A DNA stretch of 52,729 bases from an uncultured Bacteroidales bacterium (lineage in GTDB: Bacteria > Bacteroidota > Bacteroidia > Bacteroidales > Paludibacteraceae): contig CAKULK010000016.1 of the NCBI GenBank assembly GCA_934667275.1, positions 1 to 52,729 of the forward strand, read 5' to 3'. Of the stretch, positions 43,128-52,687 are shown in pieces. Positions within the stretch are counted from its first letter, which is position 1, and each line of letters opens with the position of its first letter. Position numbers and translations under genes: made by a program. A model generated the notes under the pieces. It did not search any database. It saw only the letters and a program-made list of their open reading frames with translations, and was not told the DNA's origin.

Positions 43128-46100
43128 TCATTGCGTAACAGACAGTTTGCCGGACGCGATGCGGCGTTTGCCGTTCTCGTAGAAGACATAGACATACCGC
43201 AGGTTGGCATCGGGCAGCATGCACTGCACGTAGGTGGAGCGGACATCTATGAGCGTTTCGGAGCCCTCGGTGTTGATGATGACAGTAGCATCGTTCTGGT
43301 CGGATTCGGGTACATCGGAACGGAAAATCAGTGAACCTTGGTCGGAGTACACAGCAACGGATACGTTCTTGCGCAGGGTGGCAAAGATGAGGTCTTTGGT
43401 GCCAGGAACGTGCTTGACAAGCACATCGTGCGCATTGGGTGTCTGTGCAGATTGGAGCGTGGACTCAAGGAAATAGATGGTGTACACCATTTCGGAGCCG
43501 TCGGCTGCGGTGACGTAGATGTGGAACGGCTCGTTGAGAACGAACATAGAGAAGTCCACCTGCGCTGTAGTGTCCTCGGGGACGGCGTTGATGAGCGGTT
43601 GGGCATCCGTGATATAATAGGTGTACTCAAGAATATCCGGGTCGAAGCCATGGAGCAGTTGGTCGTCCAATGTGATGGATTGGAGACGCGCATTATCGGA
43701 GAGGAGGATACGCTGGCTGATGGTGTAGATACGTGAGGTCTGCCCATCGGGAGCATCCACCTGAATGGTGAAATCAACATCGGTAGGCGTGATGCGCACA
43801 ATGGCCTGCGGGTCTTCGGCAACGGCTTGCAAGTCAGATAGTTGGGCCAAAACGGACGAGTCGGTGTCAATAGGATAGATGAGGTCGTAGTGGAGTGTAT
43901 CGGCATGGAAATGCGCGATGGTTGTGCCACGGAGACGCAGGTCGCTGAGTCGACAGTTGCTGCTGAGCGCGGTGAGAATGCGGATGTCGTATTCAGACGA
44001 ATACATAGGGTCTGGTGCCGTCACTATCAGACGCAGAACGGTTTGTGTGCGTTGGTTGATAGTGGTGACGATGGTGTCGATGGTGATAGTCTGCCCCTCT
44101 TTGCCGAGGTCGTAGGTGAACATCGGCAGGGTGGTGGTGCCGTAGGGCAGGAGGACATCGTACTCAAAGGAGTCGGGGCGGAAGCCCTGTAGCAAAGTGC
44201 CGTCTTGATAAAGTGCTGCGAGAAGCGAGTAGGGCGATGCCTGACGGCGGAAGATAAGGGTGTAGGTGGTATGTTGTGTGGTGTCCTCGGCAGTGACAAA
44301 GATGCGCGTGGTGTCGCCCGTTTGAATGGTAACGGTTTGTGTGAGCGTCAGTTGTTCTGCAAAGACAGTGGGCAGCGGCTGTTCCTCAGTCAAAGGAACG
44401 ATGTAGGTGAACCGGTCTGCGGTGAAACCGGAGAGCGGTTCACCCGAGAGGTAAATGTTGCGCAACCCGACTTCGGTGGACAGCACAGGGCTGAATGTGA
44501 AGAGGAGCGTATAGGTGCGTGAATGACTGTTTTGCGCCTCTACGAGGAGCGTCTGCTTCCACCCGATCTGTTGGTTGTGAAGGATATACGGTTCAGTGGT
44601 GGTGGTGACATGCTGGTAGTCGTCGCCTTCCAACCAAGTGACAGTAGGCATGACGGAGTCGCCTGGCATGAGCGAGATGCTGTAGTCGGTGGTGCGTCCG
44701 GAGAAGCCCCTCAAAGAGTCGGCTTGAACATAAATCATACGCAGGGTGTCGATGGCAGACTGCTCAATCTGATAGGATACGAGGTAGGTGTTGCGGTGTC
44801 CGGACATTGCAGTAACGGTGATTTGCGTGGTGAGTGCAGTAGCCGTTTGCTCGATGATATGGGTGGTGACGGTTTGCCACTTGTCTGCTTCGTCCCATGT
44901 GAGGTCGGGGATATGATTGGTGCCGACGGGGAGGGTGTAGGCATAGTAGAAACGGCGTGGTGCAAAGCCTGTAATCAACTGACCGTCTGCATAGATAGCC
45001 TGCAAGGTGTCCGCCTGTGAGAGGGTGCGGGAGAATGCCAGCAGATATTGGTGCGTGGTGCCGTCTTCTGCAGTGACGTAGATAGTCTTTTGCAAGTCGC
45101 CCGTAACGGAATCGCGCACCGTCTGGGTAGACTCTGCCGGTTCAGCATAGACATCTGGGATGGCATCTTGTCCGATAGGTAGCGTGATGAAATAGGTGTA
45201 GCGGTCAGGCTCGAAAGCAGAAAGACTGTCGCCGCTGATGTAAATCATCTTGAGGGTGGCATTGGAGGATTTGCGGACATCGAACAGCAACTTGTAGGTG
45301 TTGGTGGTCAGCAAGTCGGGTGCGGTGACATCAATATAAATCCATTGTCCCTCTTGGCGCATAGTGGCGGTTTGCCCGTCCTCTTTCATTGTGGCAGAGA
45401 CAACGGGGAACGAGGTGGTACCTGCAGGTAGATGGATAGTGTAAAGTTGCTGCATGGGCGCGAACCCAAGCGATGGGTTGAGGTAGTTGTGGAACTCCGT
45501 AAATGACTGACCATCAAGAAGAATATCCGCCAATGTGGCATCGTCGGAAGCCGACTCCCGATATACTTCAATGATGTAGTCTGCAGAGGTGGTGCCGTCT
45601 TGTGCCACTACGTGGAGCGTGTAGGTGGCATCGTCGGAAGATTGGGTGACAGTCTGGAAATTATCCTTTGATGACCATGCAAGCAGAACATCCTGTTCGG
45701 CAGTACGCACGGAATAATAGTGGCGCGTGGGGTCGAAATGTGCGATAGGCTCGCCATTGACAGCAATACCGTCCAATTCAACGCAATGACTTGGTTCGGC
45801 TGTGATAACTATCTCGTATTGAGCCGTTTGCGTGCCATCCTCGGAGGTTACGTTGAGGTATGTAGCCTGTCCGAGCGTACCATGCTCTATGCTGACCTGT
45901 TGGCGCGGTGCCCCCAACTCGTAGTGCAAGGAGGGCAGGGTAGGCTCTGTTGTTTTGTAAGCAGCAGAGGGCAGGACAATATGGTAAACGAGATTATCGG
46001 CACGGAAATCACTAATCTGAGTATCATCCAGCGTGATAGATCGCAAATAAGGTGTGGACAACAGATTTGGTTGAATATCAACGCGATAGGGCGTTCCAAT

Positions 46101-49100
46101 GGTGCCATCTTCCGCTGTGACGGTGAAGATATATGCGAACCCGTTGCCGGTTGCTTCGCGCGAAACGGAGAGTTGTTTGGAATCGGGGTTGGCGATGGCT
46201 TGCAGTTGCACCGCAGAATCGGTGCGGATGGTGTAGGTGAAGACTTGCCGGTCGAAGTCCGCAAGCGGCTTCCCGTTGTAAAGAACGGTTTGCAAGCGGG
46301 TGTCTGACGAGAGGTCTGTTGGGTAGGTGAGTGTATAGGTGTGTTGGTCCGCCGTGCCGAATACCTGCCACTGCATAAGGGTAGGCGTCTGCACAAAAAT
46401 GACGGAGTCTGTTGCATCTAACCGGCTGAATGCTACTCGGTTGGGACGCTCAGCAGTGTAGTCGTAGTTGTCGCTATTGAAGGCTTGCCACTCAATGTCG
46501 TCGAACTCAAGCATTGCCAATTGAGCGGTAGTGACTCTCTCGGGTTTGCGGAGATGAATGGTGTAGGTGCCGACATGGCCGTTTTCGGCGGTGACGGTGA
46601 GTACGCTATCGTGGAGATTGACCGTCTGATCGTCCATCTTCTTGACGAACTTGATGGCAGGTAATTGGTCTGCAACGACTTCGTATTCAGTCTGTTCCGG
46701 CAAGAATGAGATTCCGGTTGCCACTATCGATGCCAACTGCACATCATCGGAAAGGTCGGTGACGAAGCGAATGCTGTAGATAGTCGGTTCGCCACTCTCC
46801 GGAGTAACGGTTATGGTGTAGGTGGAATCGGCAAAAGTGGAAACGACGGTTTGCAAACTGCTTGCGGTTTGTGGGTGGATGGTTATAGGATAGTTATAGG
46901 ATAGATGGATGGTGTAGTCGGTGGTTGTGGGAGAGAAACCTTGTATCGTTGTTCCGTCAAGCAGCAGGTCGCTCAATGTGTTGCGCGTGTCGAGCGGACG
47001 ACGCAGGGTAAGCGTATAGTCGGTGTGTGTACCGTCTTCGGCATAGTTGATGATGGAGGCGGTACGGACACCGAAGGCACCGTCTATAACCTCGTCTTGC
47101 CATGTGATTTGTTGCGCTTGGTCGCTGACCTCACCGATGAATGTGAGTGAGGGCAGTTGCGTATATTCAGGGTCGGTAAGGGTGTAGGTGAATGCATCAC
47201 TGTTGCGGGTGGCAGATTCACCATTGACAAGTATGCCGGAGAGACGACTATTATATATAAAACGCAGATAATCAACGTATAAATCTGCACCCATGCTAAC
47301 ATGGTCCTCTTGATTGGTGGCATTGATTGCGATATTCATCGAGTGCAATTCTAATGCATCAGTAGCCAATGCGTGGGTGTATATTACATAGTCGGATGTA
47401 GTTTCAGTGGCAATATAGTCCATAGCGTGCTCCCTGTGCTCCTTGTGCACGGTATCGAAAAAGCGGAAAGCGAACAATGCTCCATTGCCTGCTTTTTTGG
47501 CATAATGGTAGCGGATGGTGACAGAATCCGGCGTGTTGTAAAACGGGATGTTGCCGTTGAATGTTGATTTCGTCTTGCCGCTGGTACCCCATGAGAAATG
47601 GATGTTGCCGAGTGTAAGGACAGACGGAATACCACCACCTGCCCAATCCAAATATGTGGACAGGTTGGATGTTTTCATGTGTACAATCCCCTCTTCTTTA
47701 AGCACTTCTGTACCGGTTGTGGCTGCCGGTAAACCATAAGAATCGGCATAGTCGGCTGCAACTTGCCAAGATACAGGCTTGTCGGCAGATGTGCGTTTGG
47801 TGGCTTTAGTCCACTCGGTGAATTCGTTGTTTGGTATGATGTCGTTTGGATAGTGGAAAACAAGCGTATAGTTGTTGGTGTAGCCGTTATTGGTGACAGA
47901 TGCTTGCCAGAAACGGGAAGATAGTTTAGTGACTGTGACTCCTGCAGCCGGCGCATAGGAGACTGCTGGGATAGTGCCTGAAGGCAGGTCAACTACATAG
48001 GTGAAACGGTTTGGGTCGAAATCTGGCAGGGTGACACCATTCACGTTGATGCTGGTGAGTACGGCAGGGTTCTGTGTACTGAGTTGCGGGGTAAGGGTGT
48101 AGATGAAATCGTCTTCATCGGGGCGGTTGGAACGGACGGTGATGACGGTGGGGGCATAGATGCCACCCGGTTGTACCCATACGCTTTGTTCGGGGAATGT
48201 CTTTTCAAAGGCAACCGTCATGTTGCGCGTGCCATAAGGTAGCGTAATGGTGGACGCAGATTGCTGAATATCAATCATTTGTCCTGTCTCTATCACCTTG
48301 AGTGATGCCAAACGGTTGGCTGCGGTGGAATAGGTGCGGAGGAATGTGAGGTTGTAGGTACGCGTGTCGCCGTTCTCTGCGGTGACAATGATTTGAGAGG
48401 TCTGCCCCAATGGGCGCGATATGTATTGGATACGTTGTTCGGGTTCGGAAGCCTCATACATAATCATCGGTGCTGCGGTCTCACCATACGGCATCTGCAC
48501 CTGATAATCAGTGGTTTCGGCATTGAAATCAATGGAAACGGTCTCGGAGTTGAGCAGAATATTGCTGAGTGCCACATTGCTTGATTGACGTACGGGGAAG
48601 GCTATGCTATATTCTTGTGTGGTACCATCTGCCGCCTCTACATGGATGAGTGTGGTGCCGTTGATAGCACTATGGTATGTGGTAATCGATTGATTGTTAG
48701 GCTCTTGTCCGATAGGCTGTACACACGGGATGACCTTGGTTCGCCATTCAAGGGTATCGGTGTAGGCATAGCGGTCGGATTGGAAATCTTTGAGCGATTT
48801 GCCGCCTACAAGAATGTCGGTAAGCAACGCATTGGAGGAACGGATGCGCGTGTAGCGTACACGATAGGTACGTGTGAGTCCGCTTTGTGCAGTAACGATA
48901 ACCTGTTGCTCTTCGTCACTAACGGTGTGCATTTCAGTGCTTTGCCTGATGTCTGTCTTGATGAGTAGGGTGGGCAGGTCGAGTCCTGCGGGCAAGGACA
49001 GATTATAGTCGTAGGTGGTCGGTGTGAAGTGAATATCGTGCCCAACTACCTGCATATCAATCAGATTGGCATTGTTGTGCTCTGCAATGTCGAAGTGCAG

Positions 49101-52100
49101 TTGATAGCGTGCGGTGTCGCCATTGGCAGCAACGACAAGCAGATTGTAGAGGTTGCTATTTGACAAACCGGCATAAACCACCTGTTCGTCGTGCTGTTTG
49201 AGGAAAGAGACTTCCGGTAGGGTGGAACCTGCGGGCAAAGAAACGGTGTATTGCAGTTTCTTAGGACTGAAGTCGGTTAACTGCTTGTTGTCGAGTAAGA
49301 TAGAGCGCAGTGTGCAATCGGCGGAAAGAGCGTGATTGAGGTGCAAAGTGTATTGTACCTTGTCGGTACCTGCCACTACGAAGATAGTGACATCGTCTTT
49401 TTGGCGGAAAATAGAGACATGTTGGTCTGCGTTGTTGTCAAACGTGATAGCGGGTACCACTGTAGAAAGGGTGTACTCGAAGACGGTGGACTGGTAGCCG
49501 TTCAATGGCTCCCCGTTAATGTAGATGTTATTCAATAAGGCCTTGTTGTTAGTAACAGGCAGGAAATCAATGATGTAGGTGTTGGAAGCGGCAGACTCGG
49601 GCTTCACCACAATCTCGGCACGACCTGCGGCATAGGGAGTGGTGATAGTGATTTGCTGTCCGTCTTCTTTGTCCACAGTAATGACGGGACAAGTGGCATC
49701 AAAGAGCGATACCTGGTAGGTGAGTTTCTGTTTGTCGAATCCGATGAGCGAATCGCCGTTGAGATATATCATCTTGAGATAGGCACTCTCAGAACGGCGC
49801 AAGATGAACTGAATGGTGTAGGTCTGCGTGCGTCCGCTCTCTGCCGTGACCTTGATAGTGTGGATATTGTTGGTGCAAACGCTAAGGACGCGCTGTCCGT
49901 CTTCGGCTTTGTCGTAGGTGACAGAAGGTAGTGTGCTGACACCAACAGGCAGGCTGTCAACATATTGCAGTTTGTCTGCGGCAAAGCCGGACAATGGTTT
50001 GCCGTCCACATAAATCATCTTAAGGTCGGCATTGTCGGAGGTTGCGACCGAGAAATGCAGCACGTAAGTGCGGCTGGCACCGTTCTGCGGGCGTACCGTG
50101 ATTTTGTAGTCGCCATTGATACCGCCCGAACGCACGGTAATGGTCTGGTACTCGTCTGTGGGGTCGTAGGTGACTGCGGGAAGGACCGTGGTGCCCTGCG
50201 GCAGGGAGTAGTTATATTCAAGTGTCTCAGCATCAAAGTCTTGGAGCGGCTTGTCGTCCACATAAATCATCTTGAGCGAGGCGTCTGTAGCCTGTTTGAC
50301 ACTGAATGCAATCTGATAGAGAGTGCTGTTGCCATTGCCGGCAACCACGGTGATACGTGTGGTACCGTTGATGCCATTGGTCAGCACGCTAACGGTCTGG
50401 TATTCATCTCCTTTCTCGAAAGTGATTTCGGGTAAAGCGGTGGTACCAATCGGCAAGACGTAGGAATAGGTGTTTTGTCCGGATGTAAACCCCTCCAGTG
50501 GTTCCCCGCCTACGTAAATCATTTTCAATGTGGAGATTTCGGACTTCGCCGTGGAGAATACAATCTTGTATTCCGTTTGCGAAATACCGTCACCCGCAAG
50601 TACAGAGACACGGGTGACGCCGTCCAAACCACCTTGTTGAATGGTGACTTGCTGGGTGCTTTCTCCCTTAACAAATGTGATTTCGGGCAGTTCGGTAGTG
50701 CCGATGGGCAGGTTGACGTAGTAGGTGGTTTGCTCAGGTGCAAAGTCCGAAATCAGTCCGTTGCCCACTTGCAGACTCTTGAGCAGGGAGTAGGTGGAGG
50801 CTTCCAACTTGATGTGGAGCGTATAGGTCTTCGGAACCATATTGCCCGGAGTGGTTACCTTAATCTGGTACTTGCCCCCGTCGATGGTTTTAGGCACCAC
50901 ATACTCAATGGTTTGTTCGCCATCGGGATAGGCAGACACCGCTTTAATAGCAGGCATCGTGGTGGTACTGGTGGGCAAGGAGAGCGTGTAGATAGTCTGG
51001 CTCGGCACGAAACCTGGCAAGGGCTCTCCATTGACGAGAATGTCTTTGAGCGTGTTGTCTGCCAAGAGTGCCACTTGCAGTTGGACGGTGTAGGTGGCTA
51101 CGGTCTTTTTGTCAGCGGCTATGACACGAATAGTTGCCGTGCCGTCGAGGGCAGATGCTTGCGTGATACTGATAGTCTGTGCGTCTTCCTGTCCCTCCGC
51201 CGTGATTTGCGGAATGGCAGAAGTTCCATAGGGCAATTTGGCGGTGTAAGCATAGATATTCGGGTTGAACGTAGCACCGAACTTGTTGATTTCCTGTCCG
51301 TTGATATAGATGCCCGCTAACTTGGCATTGGTGCTGGCTTCGCGTACGAAACGAATCTTGTAGGTGGACGTGGAACTACCATCTTCCGATTGGACGGTGA
51401 TGGTGGTGGGAGCCCCGTCGATGACGCCATCGATAATGCTTATTTCGCTGCCCGACAACTCACGCCCTGAGAAAGGAACAGTGGTGCCGGCAGCGTTGGT
51501 GAGACTGCCTGCGCCGCGAACTGCCTTGATGGACGGAAGTGCAGTGGCTTCACGTCCCAACGAATAGATTTGCTCGTCAGTAGAGTTAGGATTGAAACCT
51601 TTCCACTCTTTGCCGTCGATGTACAACTTCTGAATGGATGAAGAGTAGATGAGTTCCACATCATCCACATAGAGAGAGTTTCCTGCATTTAACCCGCTGT
51701 TAGCACGGAAGTTAGGGTAGTTGCTGGCAGAGAAGATGATGTTCATCATCGTGGGGGCGTCGCTGTTGAAATAGTAGATGGGCACACGAATGTTGGTCCA
51801 CTCACCATATTCTTTTTTCTCCCGCCACATACCTTCGGCAATCTGTGTTGCTTTCTGGTCAGTGCCGCACTCGTTGCCGTCCAGGGCTTGGCGGATATCG
51901 CTCTCCTCGTTGGTTTTGCTCACGGAAGTGCATTTGCCGTCTTTGCCTTTGTACTTGCTGCTTTGGGCGGTACCCGACCATGCATAGTAGAGCAGGTAGA
52001 AGTCTTCTTTGTCCACATTTTTGCCCGTTCTTTTAATCCACACGGACATCGTGTCGGGGCGGTATGTCCAATTGATACCGCCTTCCGTACCTGCAGTGGC

Positions 52101-52430
52101 TTGGTTCACTGTAGTCAGACTTTTGACATACACCCATGGCTGCCCCAGTGAGAAATATCCCGGTGATACCTCTGTGATACCAGCAGCACCCACCTCTTGG
52201 TCTTGCACCATCATGGACGCCTCTCCTGTATGTCCTGCTTCTTTGTGGGCAAAATTAAATTTGAAAGAGAATTGCGTTACATTGCTCGCGTTCCAATCTT
52301 TGGGTTGCGGATTTCCGTTGAAGGCTGCTCCGCTCCAATCTTCAAAACCTGCGTTGGGGAGTTGCTGAGCAAAAGAGAGTGTATGCAAAGTGCACAAAGT
52401 CAGTAGAATAAACGAGTATATCTTCTTCAT
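43128..52430 (-). CDS. Giant exported protein with 30 cadherin-like repeats (3100 aa)
   Basis: A 3100-residue exported protein, probably a long surface fibre or adhesin. A signal peptide (about 1-21, ending LSFAQ) precedes a putative carbohydrate-metabolism domain (PCMD-like, about 22-262; NAGFEDWS, SVWIKRTGK, YVDDVELIY). Fifteen repeats of about 80 residues follow. Each has the form LxxIxVxGxxLxxF, YxxxLPxGT, then an LP-strand and TYxIxF, matching the cadherin-like beta-sandwich family (PF12733). A second PCMD-like domain (about 1527-1727; NNEFTEWTK, YVDYLRFIYN) is followed by fifteen more repeats. The tail of about 108 residues has VAVYSDQGSLIF and ends GKRRIASGKLSVTQ, resembling a type IX secretion C-terminal domain. 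I counted the repeats by eye. No catalytic motif is evident. Confidence 0.88.
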   Translation of the reverse strand: MKKIYSFILLTLCTLHTLSFAQQLPNAGFEDWSGAAFNGNPQPKDWNASNVTQFSFKFNFAHKEAGHTGEASMMVQDQEVGAAGITEVSPGYFSLGQPWVYVKSLTTVNQATAGTEGGINWTYRPDTMSVWIKRTGKNVDKEDFYLLYYAWSGTAQSSKYKGKDGKCTSVSKTNEESDIRQALDGNECGTDQKATQIAEGMWREKKEYGEWTNIRVPIYYFNSDAPTMMNIIFSASNYPNFRANSGLNAGNSLYVDDVELIYSSSIQKLYIDGKEWKGFNPNSTDEQIYSLGREATALPSIKAVRGAGSLTNAAGTTVPFSGRELSGSEISIIDGVIDGAPTTITVQSEDGSSTSTYKIRFVREASTNAKLAGIYINGQEINKFGATFNPNIYAYTAKLPYGTSAIPQITAEGQEDAQTISITQASALDGTATIRVIAADKKTVATYTVQLQVALLADNTLKDILVNGEPLPGFVPSQTIYTLSLPTSTTTMPAIKAVSAYPDGEQTIEYVVPKTIDGGKYQIKVTTPGNMVPKTYTLHIKLEASTYSLLKSLQVGNGLISDFAPEQTTYYVNLPIGTTELPEITFVKGESTQQVTIQQGGLDGVTRVSVLAGDGISQTEYKIVFSTAKSEISTLKMIYVGGEPLEGFTSGQNTYSYVLPIGTTALPEITFEKGDEYQTVSVLTNGINGTTRITVVAGNGNSTLYQIAFSVKQATDASLKMIYVDDKPLQDFDAETLEYNYSLPQGTTVLPAVTYDPTDEYQTITVRSGGINGDYKITVRPQNGASRTYVLHFSVATSDNADLKMIYVDGKPLSGFAADKLQYVDSLPVGVSTLPSVTYDKAEDGQRVLSVCTNNIHTIKVTAESGRTQTYTIQFILRRSESAYLKMIYLNGDSLIGFDKQKLTYQVSLFDATCPVITVDKEDGQQITITTPYAAGRAEIVVKPESAASNTYIIDFLPVTNNKALLNNIYINGEPLNGYQSTVFEYTLSTVVPAITFDNNADQHVSIFRQKDDVTIFVVAGTDKVQYTLHLNHALSADCTLRSILLDNKQLTDFSPKKLQYTVSLPAGSTLPEVSFLKQHDEQVVYAGLSNSNLYNLLVVAANGDTARYQLHFDIAEHNNANLIDMQVVGHDIHFTPTTYDYNLSLPAGLDLPTLLIKTDIRQSTEMHTVSDEEQQVIVTAQSGLTRTYRVRYTRIRSSNALLTDILVGGKSLKDFQSDRYAYTDTLEWRTKVIPCVQPIGQEPNNQSITTYHSAINGTTLIHVEAADGTTQEYSIAFPVRQSSNVALSNILLNSETVSIDFNAETTDYQVQMPYGETAAPMIMYEASEPEQRIQYISRPLGQTSQIIVTAENGDTRTYNLTFLRTYSTAANRLASLKVIETGQMIDIQQSASTITLPYGTRNMTVAFEKTFPEQSVWVQPGGIYAPTVITVRSNRPDEDDFIYTLTPQLSTQNPAVLTSINVNGVTLPDFDPNRFTYVVDLPSGTIPAVSYAPAAGVTVTKLSSRFWQASVTNNGYTNNYTLVFHYPNDIIPNNEFTEWTKATKRTSADKPVSWQVAADYADSYGLPAATTGTEVLKEEGIVHMKTSNLSTYLDWAGGGIPSVLTLGNIHFSWGTSGKTKSTFNGNIPFYNTPDSVTIRYHYAKKAGNGALFAFRFFDTVHKEHREHAMDYIATETTSDYVIYTHALATDALELHSMNIAINATNQEDHVSMGADLYVDYLRFIYNSRLSGILVNGESATRNSDAFTYTLTDPEYTQLPSLTFIGEVSDQAQQITWQDEVIDGAFGVRTASIINYAEDGTHTDYTLTLRRPLDTRNTLSDLLLDGTTIQGFSPTTTDYTIHLSYNYPITIHPQTASSLQTVVSTFADSTYTITVTPESGEPTIYSIRFVTDLSDDVQLASIVATGISFLPEQTEYEVVADQLPAIKFVKKMDDQTVNLHDSVLTVTAENGHVGTYTIHLRKPERVTTAQLAMLEFDDIEWQAFNSDNYDYTAERPNRVAFSRLDATDSVIFVQTPTLMQWQVFGTADQHTYTLTYPTDLSSDTRLQTVLYNGKPLADFDRQVFTYTIRTDSAVQLQAIANPDSKQLSVSREATGNGFAYIFTVTAEDGTIGTPYRVDIQPNLLSTPYLRSITLDDTQISDFRADNLVYHIVLPSAAYKTTEPTLPSLHYELGAPRQQVSIEHGTLGQATYLNVTSEDGTQTAQYEIVITAEPSHCVELDGIAVNGEPIAHFDPTRHYYSVRTAEQDVLLAWSSKDNFQTVTQSSDDATYTLHVVAQDGTTSADYIIEVYRESASDDATLADILLDGQSFTEFHNYLNPSLGFAPMQQLYTIHLPAGTTSFPVVSATMKEDGQTATMRQEGQWIYIDVTAPDLLTTNTYKLLFDVRKSSNATLKMIYISGDSLSAFEPDRYTYFITLPIGQDAIPDVYAEPAESTQTVRDSVTGDLQKTIYVTAEDGTTHQYLLAFSRTLSQADTLQAIYADGQLITGFAPRRFYYAYTLPVGTNHIPDLTWDEADKWQTVTTHIIEQTATALTTQITVTAMSGHRNTYLVSYQIEQSAIDTLRMIYVQADSLRGFSGRTTDYSISLMPGDSVMPTVTWLEGDDYQHVTTTTEPYILHNQQIGWKQTLLVEAQNSHSRTYTLLFTFSPVLSTEVGLRNIYLSGEPLSGFTADRFTYIVPLTEEQPLPTVFAEQLTLTQTVTIQTGDTTRIFVTAEDTTQHTTYTLIFRRQASPYSLLAALYQDGTLLQGFRPDSFEYDVLLPYGTTTLPMFTYDLGKEGQTITIDTIVTTINQRTQTVLRLIVTAPDPMYSSEYDIRILTALSSNCRLSDLRLRGTTIAHFHADTLHYDLIYPIDTDSSVLAQLSDLQAVAEDPQAIVRITPTDVDFTIQVDAPDGQTSRIYTISQRILLSDNARLQSITLDDQLLHGFDPDILEYTYYITDAQPLINAVPEDTTAQVDFSMFVLNEPFHIYVTAADGSEMVYTIYFLESTLQSAQTPNAHDVLVKHVPGTKDLIFATLRKNVSVAVYSDQGSLIFRSDVPESDQNDATVIINTEGSETLIDVRSTYVQCMLPDANLRYVYVFYENGKRRIASGKLSVTQ
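46882..46903 (-). repeat. 11-bp tandem repeat inside the 3100-aa gene
   Basis: Two perfect copies of GTTATAGGATA on the + strand, flanked by related 11-bp segments. They share TTATAGG with the intergenic units at 32684-32705. They encode LSYNYPITIH within repeat 17, where neighbouring repeats have a different strand sequence. Confidence 0.65.
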
Positions 52431-52487
52431 ACCTAATTGAAATTTTTCGTTGTTGCCAATTGTGATTTTAGTGGAGGCAAATGTGTC

Positions 52488-52590
52488 GTTTTTTAAGATT
52501 ATCCGAAGAAAACAGACTGATATTTGCCTAAAAAACGGTGCAAAATTAATACAAACATTTCAAATCGGCAAATATGCCCCTACGCGCGCG
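52488..52590 (-). promoter_or_regulatory. Promoter region of the 3100-aa gene
   Basis: On the minus strand, TTTG at 52569-52572 and TAATTTTG at 52541-52548 are 20 bp apart. CGCGCGCG lies upstream at 52583-52590 and ATCTTAAAAAAC lies in the leader at 52488-52499. The set matches the promoter of the 1640-residue gene. Confidence 0.8.
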
Positions 52591-52644
52591 GGCATTTTAT
52601 TAACGGGGGGTACTTTTTTCTAAAAGAAAGCCATGTTTTGGAGT

Positions 52645-52669
52645 TTGCGGCAATGTATCTTTGCCGCAA
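52645..52669 (+). promoter_or_regulatory. -7 box within an inverted repeat, right-edge gene
   Basis: TATCTTTG (52656-52663) is a good -7 box. It lies within a perfect inverted repeat TTGCGGCAA (52645-52653) and TTGCCGCAA (52661-52669). A protein bound to this dyad would cover the promoter. No -33 box at the usual 20 bp was found; TTTG at 52637-52640 is 15 bp away. Confidence 0.5.
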
Positions 52670-52687
52670 GAAGAATCCGAAACCGAC

